Shown here piece by piece: positions 60,050 to 64,000 of a stretch of DNA of 64,000 nt (its first letter is position 1; each line of letters starts with the position of its first letter). The stretch lies in assembly GCF_027922045.1 (NCBI RefSeq), contig NZ_BSEX01000001.1, forward strand, positions 362,219 through 426,218. Reading direction: 5' to 3'. This stretch comes from Microbacterium terregens. GTDB lineage: Bacteria; Pseudomonadota; Alphaproteobacteria; Sphingomonadales; Sphingomonadaceae. Under the pieces are notes generated by a model, which was not told the origin of the DNA, made no database searches, and saw only the letters and a list, made by a program, of their open reading frames with translations. A program made the position numbers and the translations under genes.

Positions 60050-61357
60050 GTGATCGACCCCATCCGCGAGCCGCTCGAGGCCGATACCCAGGTCCACGCC
60101 CCCCCGCCGCCCGCCGGCATGATGAAGCTGGTCGGCGCCGGTGTGGTGACGGGCGCCGCGGACGACGATCCCTCCGCCATCGGCACCTATGCCAGTGCCG
60201 GCGCGCGCTTCGGCCTGGGCTTCCTCTGGATCGCCCCGGTCCTGCTGCCGATGATGTACGTCGTCACCTATCTGTCGGCAAAGATCGGCCAGGTGTACGG
60301 CAAGGGGCTGTTCGCCTGCATCCGCGACCAGTTCCCCCGCTGGGTGCTCTACCCGATGGTGACGCTCGCCTTCCTGGGCAACATCATCGAGGCGGCAGCG
60401 GACCTGGGCGGCATCGGCGCCGCGCTCAACCTGCTCGTGCCCATCCCCGTGCCGCTGATCGTGCTGGGCGCGGCCGTCATCATCTTCGCCGTCCAGTATT
60501 TCGGCTCCTATACGCTCATCCGCCGGGTGTTCCGCTGGCTGGCACTGATCCTCTTCGCCTATGTCGCCGCCGCGATCCTGGCGCGGCCCGATCCGCTGGA
60601 GATCCTGCGCGCGACCTTCCTGCCCAGCATCACGTTCAGCGCCGAATTCCTCGCGCTGGTGGTCGCCTGCATCGGCACCTCGCTCTCCGCCTATGTCTAC
60701 ACCTGGCAGTCGAACCAGGAGGTGGAGGAGCAGATCGCGATCGGCCGACGCCGCCTGTGGCAGCGCAAGGGCGCGACCCGGCGCGAGATGAAGCGGACCA
60801 GCCGCGACGTGCTGATCGGCATGATCTTCTCCAACCTGATCCTCTACTTCATCATCATGTCGACCGGCCTTACCCTCCATCCCGCCGGCCAGACCGAGAT
60901 CGACAGCGCCGCCCAGGCCGCCGCCGCGCTGGAGCCGCTCGCGGGCGAGGGCGCGAAATATCTCTTCGCCGCCGGCGTCGTCGGCGTCGGCTTCCTGGCG
61001 GTGCCGATCATGACGACGGGCGCCGCCTATGACGTGGTGCAGGGCATCGGGCGCGAGGGCAGCCTCCACGACGCGCCCAGCCACAACAAGCTCTTCTACG
61101 CGATCATCGGCATCGTCACGGCCCTTGCCGTGGCGATGAACTTCCTCGGCCTCAATCCGATGAAGATGCTGGTCTGGTCGGGCATCGTCCAGGGCTTCTC
61201 CGTGCCCCCGCTCCTGCTGCTGATGATGCTGCTCACCAACAGCCGCAAGGTCTTGGGCGCGCGCACCAACGGCCGCTGGACCAACTTCCTCGGCTGGGCG
61301 ACGACGCTCGTCACCTTCCTGTGCACGGTGACGCTGGAGGTGACCTGGTTCGCGTGA
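60050..61357 (+). CDS. NRAMP-superfamily metal-ion transporter with atypical metal site
   Basis: 435 residues from a GTG, with about 11 membrane helices. The first helix has AADDDPSAIGTYASAGA, so the canonical DPGN metal motif reads DPSA. The sixth helix reads GTSLSAYVYTWQSNQEVEEQ, lacking the Met-Pro-His of MntH/DMT1. It is therefore outside the classical Mn/Fe group and may belong to a related clade carrying other ions, such as magnesium. No metal-responsive riboswitch is visible upstream. Four bases before the gene's start a possible weak ribosome binding site is not evident. Confidence 0.82.
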   Translation: MIDPIREPLEADTQVHAPPPPAGMMKLVGAGVVTGAADDDPSAIGTYASAGARFGLGFLWIAPVLLPMMYVVTYLSAKIGQVYGKGLFACIRDQFPRWVLYPMVTLAFLGNIIEAAADLGGIGAALNLLVPIPVPLIVLGAAVIIFAVQYFGSYTLIRRVFRWLALILFAYVAAAILARPDPLEILRATFLPSITFSAEFLALVVACIGTSLSAYVYTWQSNQEVEEQIAIGRRRLWQRKGATRREMKRTSRDVLIGMIFSNLILYFIIMSTGLTLHPAGQTEIDSAAQAAAALEPLAGEGAKYLFAAGVVGVGFLAVPIMTTGAAYDVVQGIGREGSLHDAPSHNKLFYAIIGIVTALAVAMNFLGLNPMKMLVWSGIVQGFSVPPLLLLMMLLTNSRKVLGARTNGRWTNFLGWATTLVTFLCTVTLEVTWFA

Positions 61358-61364
61358 AGCCCGG

Positions 61365-61988
61365 TCAGGCCGCGACGGCCTCCGGCGCCGCGTCCACGAA
61401 CGGCGCCACCACCGCCAGCGCGCGCTCCACATAAAGTGCCTTCTCGCCCACCGGCGCGACATAGTGGATCGCCGCCTCGGCATTGGCCCGCGACGCCCCG
61501 CGCGCGATCATCCAGGCGGCGAGATATTGCGAGGCGAGGCACCCGCCCGCCGTCGCGACGTTGCCGTGCGCGACGAACGGCGCGTCGATCACTCGCACCC
61601 CGGCCTCGATCACCCAGGGCTTGGTGGTGAGGTCGGTGCACGCCGGCAGGTCGCCGACAAGCCCCAGCTTGGCGAGCAGCAGCGTGCCCGAACATTGCGC
61701 GCCGATCAGCTGGCGGGCCGGGTCGAGCCGGATCCGGCCGAGCAGGTCGGCGTCGGCGGCGATCTCGCGCGTCCGGATGCCGCTGCCGATCAGCACCGCA
61801 TCGGCTTCGGCCGCGAACGCCAGCGGCTTCTGGCGCTGGATGGTGACCCCGTTCATGGACGTGACCTGCTCGGTCGGGCAGGTGATGTGCGCTGCCCAGC
61901 CCTGCGCCTTCATCCGGTTCAGGATCGCGGCCGCGACGAACGAATCCAGTTCGTTGAACCCGTCGAACGTCAGAACCGCAATCTGCAT
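61365..61988 (-). CDS. DJ-1/PfpI-family protein
   Basis: 207 residues. The DJ-1/PfpI (class I glutamine amidotransferase-like) fold begins MQIAVLTFDGFNELDSF and has the nucleophile-elbow Cys in LIGAQCSGTLLLAKLG (near 100), with GGCLASQYLAAWMIARG near the C terminus. GGGAGG precedes the ATG at 61988. Members include isonitrile hydratases and chaperone-like or glyoxalase III proteins; the exact activity is open. It is convergent with the NRAMP gene. Confidence 0.88.
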   Translation of the reverse strand: MQIAVLTFDGFNELDSFVAAAILNRMKAQGWAAHITCPTEQVTSMNGVTIQRQKPLAFAAEADAVLIGSGIRTREIAADADLLGRIRLDPARQLIGAQCSGTLLLAKLGLVGDLPACTDLTTKPWVIEAGVRVIDAPFVAHGNVATAGGCLASQYLAAWMIARGASRANAEAAIHYVAPVGEKALYVERALAVVAPFVDAAPEAVAA

Positions 61989-62060
61989 GGCCGCCTCCCT
62001 GGCGATGGGTGGAAGCACGGCCTAGCGCATCTCGACCGGCGTGTCTTTCGCCGCCCGTCG

Positions 62061-62957
62061 CTACTGCGCCCCCTCGGGCGTCGCACCGGCCGGGAGCACC
62101 CAGTTGCGGTCCGCCGCCGCATCGATCACCAGCGTGACCTGGCGGATGATCGGCAAGCCGATGTTCGCCAGATTGCCCAGGAAGGACACGTCCGGGTTCT
62201 CCAGCGTCACCGGGCCGATCTTGATCGTCCCCCGCACCCGGCCGCCATAGACGGGGCCTTCGGTGTTGATCGACTTGAACCTGCCGACGATCTTCGCCGG
62301 CTCGAACAACGGCACCTTGTCCATCATCGACACCGGCAGGCTCAGCGCGGCGTTGTAGCCGGTGTCGAAATGCGCCGGCAACGTGCTGCCATCGGGCAGG
62401 ACGATCGCCACCGTGGGGATGCCCTCCACATAGTCCGTCGGCGCTCCCGCCGAAGCCGGCGTATTGGTACGCGGCACCAGAAGCGCGCGATCGTTGGCGA
62501 GGTCCAGGTACAACAGGCTCCGGGTGAACATCTCGGACGAGAGGATCCCCATCGCGTCGTTGCGATCATAGGCGAATGCTGCCGCCTCGATCGCCCCCAC
62601 CTTCAGCCCGCCGACCGTGGCATCCGGGATCGAGACCTCGGGCAGCAGCTCCGTCTTGCCCGTCGTCCCATCGAGCGCTTGGACCTGGCCGATCTTCTTC
62701 ATCCGAAGGCGCTTGGCCAGATTCTGCTCGATTGTGGCGCCGTCCGAGCCCGTATCGAAGACCATTGGGATCAGGTCCCCATCGGCGACCCGCATCATGA
62801 CGAGGACGCGGTCCGGCGACTGATAGAGGGTGATCTCGCCCGTTTCCGGCAATCCCGGCGTCGCGGCATCCTCACGGGCCCAGGCGCCGGCCGGGGCCAT
62901 GAGCAAGGACATCGCGGACAGCAGGACCCGTCCCAACGCATTTGACGCTCGCAACAT
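62061..62957 (-). CDS. Exported retropepsin-like aspartic protease with two DTG motifs
   Basis: 298 residues with a signal peptide (about 1-27, ending AGAWA). Two aspartic-protease motifs, PMVFDTGSDGATI (DTG at 68-70) and PAHFDTGYNAALSL (DTG at 198-200), lie in two similar halves, so the chain carries both catalytic aspartates like a single-chain pepsin. The spacing (about 130 residues) suits a monomeric two-lobe enzyme. It should act in the periplasm or outside. Its promoter contains a BlaI/CopY-type operator. Confidence 0.85.
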   Translation of the reverse strand: MLRASNALGRVLLSAMSLLMAPAGAWAREDAATPGLPETGEITLYQSPDRVLVMMRVADGDLIPMVFDTGSDGATIEQNLAKRLRMKKIGQVQALDGTTGKTELLPEVSIPDATVGGLKVGAIEAAAFAYDRNDAMGILSSEMFTRSLLYLDLANDRALLVPRTNTPASAGAPTDYVEGIPTVAIVLPDGSTLPAHFDTGYNAALSLPVSMMDKVPLFEPAKIVGRFKSINTEGPVYGGRVRGTIKIGPVTLENPDVSFLGNLANIGLPIIRQVTLVIDAAADRNWVLPAGATPEGAQ

Positions 62958-63019
62958 GGCATCCCCTCCGTGCGGCCCCACCGCTCCGATGCGGAACGTG
63001 TACCGGGCCGCCACCATTG

Positions 63020-63033
63020 ACTACAGATGTAGT
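63020..63033. promoter_or_regulatory. BlaI/MecI/CopY-type operator in the aspartic-protease promoter
   Basis: ACTACA-GA-TGTAGT is a perfect inverted repeat containing TACA-N2-TGTA, the core site of BlaI/MecI/CopY repressors. It lies about 65 bases upstream of the protease ATG. A TTGACG -35 element (63043-63038, minus strand) precedes it and the operator falls in the promoter spacer. No blaI-type gene is in the window. Confidence 0.65.
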
Positions 63034-63154
63034 TGATTCGTCAAGCTCCCCTGCACTCTCCCTTTGAGGGCAAACCGCCGATCCAGATCGAGCCGACGAG
63101 CTTTCCTAATTCGAACCCATATGGTTCACCGTCCTGCTTGCACAGGAGGATGTG

Positions 63155-63694
63155 ATGACCATCGAAACGTTGATCGACGAAGTGATCGCGCGCGAGGGCG
63201 GGTTCGTGGACCATTCGGCGGACCGCGGCGGGCCGACCCGCTGGGGGCTGACGGAGGCGGTGGCACGCCGCAACGGCTATGATGGGCCGATGCGCACGCT
63301 GCCGCGCAGTGTCGCCGCCGACCTCTACCGCCGCCTCTATTGGGAGCGCCCGCGCTTCGCCGACGTCGCCGCCCGCGCGCCCGACCTCGCCGCCGAGCTC
63401 TTCGACACCGGCATCAACATGGGGCCGAAGGTGGCGACGGGCTTCCTCCAGCGCGCGCTGAACGCGCTCAACCGCGGCGCTACCGACTATGCCGACCTGC
63501 GCGTGGACGGCGCGATCGGCCCGGCGACACTGGCCGCGCTCGACGCCTTCCTCGCCGGCCGCGGGACCCTCGGCGAAGCGGTGCTGGTGAAGGCCTGCGA
63601 CGCGCTCCAGGGCGCCCGCTACCTCGACCTCGCCGAGCAGCGCCCGGCCAACGAGGCCTTTCTCTACGGCTGGCTCGCCAACCGGCTCGGCTGA
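63155..63694 (+). CDS. GH108-family muramidase (phage/GTA endolysin type)
   Basis: 179 residues from the ATG at 63155, with AGGAGGA just before; a GTG three bases upstream is in frame. The N-terminal IAREGGFVDHSADRGGPTRW carries the catalytic Glu14 of GH108, and the C-terminal part VDGAIGPATLAALDAFLAG resembles a peptidoglycan-binding domain. No signal peptide. It is followed 50 bases later by a holin gene, the usual lysis pair of phages or gene-transfer agents. Confidence 0.88.
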   Translation: MTIETLIDEVIAREGGFVDHSADRGGPTRWGLTEAVARRNGYDGPMRTLPRSVAADLYRRLYWERPRFADVAARAPDLAAELFDTGINMGPKVATGFLQRALNALNRGATDYADLRVDGAIGPATLAALDAFLAGRGTLGEAVLVKACDALQGARYLDLAEQRPANEAFLYGWLANRLG

Positions 63695-63744
63695 TCGCGC
63701 CCTTCGACTTCCACCGTCCGACACCTCGAACAAAGGACAGGCAC

Positions 63745-63963
63745 ATGAGCATCATCGACGGCGTGATCGGCCCGATCGCGGGGCTGCTCGACCGCATCAT
63801 TCCCGACGCCAAGGCGCGCGACGCAGCCAAGCTCGAACTGCTGAAGCTGGAGAACCTGCGCGAGCTGGAGGCGACCCGCATCCAGCTCTCCGCCATCGTC
63901 GCGGAGGCGCAGTCCGACGATCCCTGGACCAGCCGCGCCCGGCCTAGGGTCAGGACTCGTTGA
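63745..63963 (+). pseudogene. 3TM holin of phage/GTA type, interrupted by an IS
   Basis: The first 67 codons (MSIIDGVIGPIAGLLDRIIP, then ELEATRIQLSAIVAEAQSDD and PWTSRARP) match the N-terminal region of PF11351-type 3TM holins. In intact homologues the SRARPSF..membrane helices follow; here the frame turns into an insertion-sequence end and stops after RVRTR. All three membrane helices are lost, so the gene is inactive as read in this window. The 3' part should lie beyond the element. Confidence 0.75.
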
Positions 63964-64000
63964 TCACAGCCAGAAGATGACGGTGGCAGCGAGGGCGATT
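63947..64000. mobile_element. Left end of an IS5-type insertion sequence, cut by the window edge
   Basis: From about 63947 the sequence GGGTCAGGACTCGTTGATCA and the following bases resemble the terminus of IS5/IS427-group elements. CTAG at 63944-63947 is a likely target site (these elements often insert at TA/CTAG). Confidence 0.65.
63964..64000 (-). CDS. 3' end of an IS transposase gene (partial)
   Basis: The minus strand encodes IALAATVIFWL followed by a stop codon at 63966-63964. This is the C-terminal peptide typical of IS5/IS427-group transposases (LAATVIFWL). The rest lies beyond the window. Confidence 0.6.
   Translation of the reverse strand, partial: IALAATVIFWL

Noticed and set aside
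58868..61483. Minus-strand open frame of 871 codons
   Set aside because: Antisense to the hydrolase and NRAMP genes and composed of low-complexity His/Gly/Arg/Asp peptide.
1..64000. CRISPR arrays, rRNA genes, riboswitches
   Set aside because: No regularly spaced direct repeats, rRNA signatures or recognisable riboswitch cores were seen on either strand.

Overview
The window is a GC-rich chromosomal segment of an alphaproteobacterium, most likely Sphingomonas or a close relative (Sphingomonadales). The evidence is the hisG-hisD-nusB-thiL-hppA-infA-maf-rng-yacG-tRNA-Phe run, the short HisZ-dependent HisG, a sphingan-type polysaccharide locus with a type I secretion pair, and two families of palindromic intergenic repeats of a kind common in sphingomonads. 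About 66 protein genes or gene remnants and two tRNAs are supported. The assignment rests on reading the sequence and on family knowledge; no search was run.

Layout. 1-6636: cobS, a DnaJ-like gene and bolA, with an HxlR regulator and a tightly coupled seven-gene run of small VOC, GST, DUF1428, DUF4287 and SRPBCC proteins lying between the DnaJ-like gene and cobS. 6642-15834: GST, hisG, hisD, nusB, thiL, a repeat-rich gap, the proton-pumping pyrophosphatase hppA, infA (TTG start), maf, an RNase E/G-type protein, yacG and tRNA-Phe. 15893-18107: DUF2147 and cytochrome P450 genes divergent from a TetR gene, with a palindromic operator candidate on the TetR start codon. 18108-19031: a gene-poor gap with a CHAP-domain remnant. 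19275-29175: an exopolysaccharide locus (HlyD adaptor, type I ATPase, Wzy-like polymerase, Wza-like export protein and outer-membrane beta-barrel on the minus strand; GT2, GT25 and flippase on the plus strand). 29208-39174: mixed housekeeping genes (Bax-inhibitor protein, thpR, OsmC, a GT4, secF-secD-yajC, tRNA-Pro). 39304-45854: a large hybrid sensor kinase, a TIGR03032 protein, then a head-to-head join of two genes that have both lost their 5' ends (an autotransporter and a KpsS-like capsule export protein).

45989-58695 looks like one nutrient-use locus: a TonB-dependent receptor and exported M20 peptidase, divergent from an exported cyanophycinase-like S51 peptidase and an AsnC regulator, then a LysR regulator divergent from DUF1338, an FAD-linked oxidase, a class III aminotransferase, astA and astD. 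My reading is uptake and breakdown of an arginine-rich aspartyl peptide such as cyanophycin, with the arginine passed to the succinyltransferase (AST) pathway; astB and astE are not in the window.

58970-64000: an exported alpha/beta hydrolase, an NRAMP-like transporter with an atypical metal site, a DJ-1/PfpI protein, an exported two-DTG aspartic protease whose promoter carries a BlaI/CopY-type operator, a GH108 muramidase and a 3TM phage/GTA holin gene cut by an insertion sequence at the right edge.
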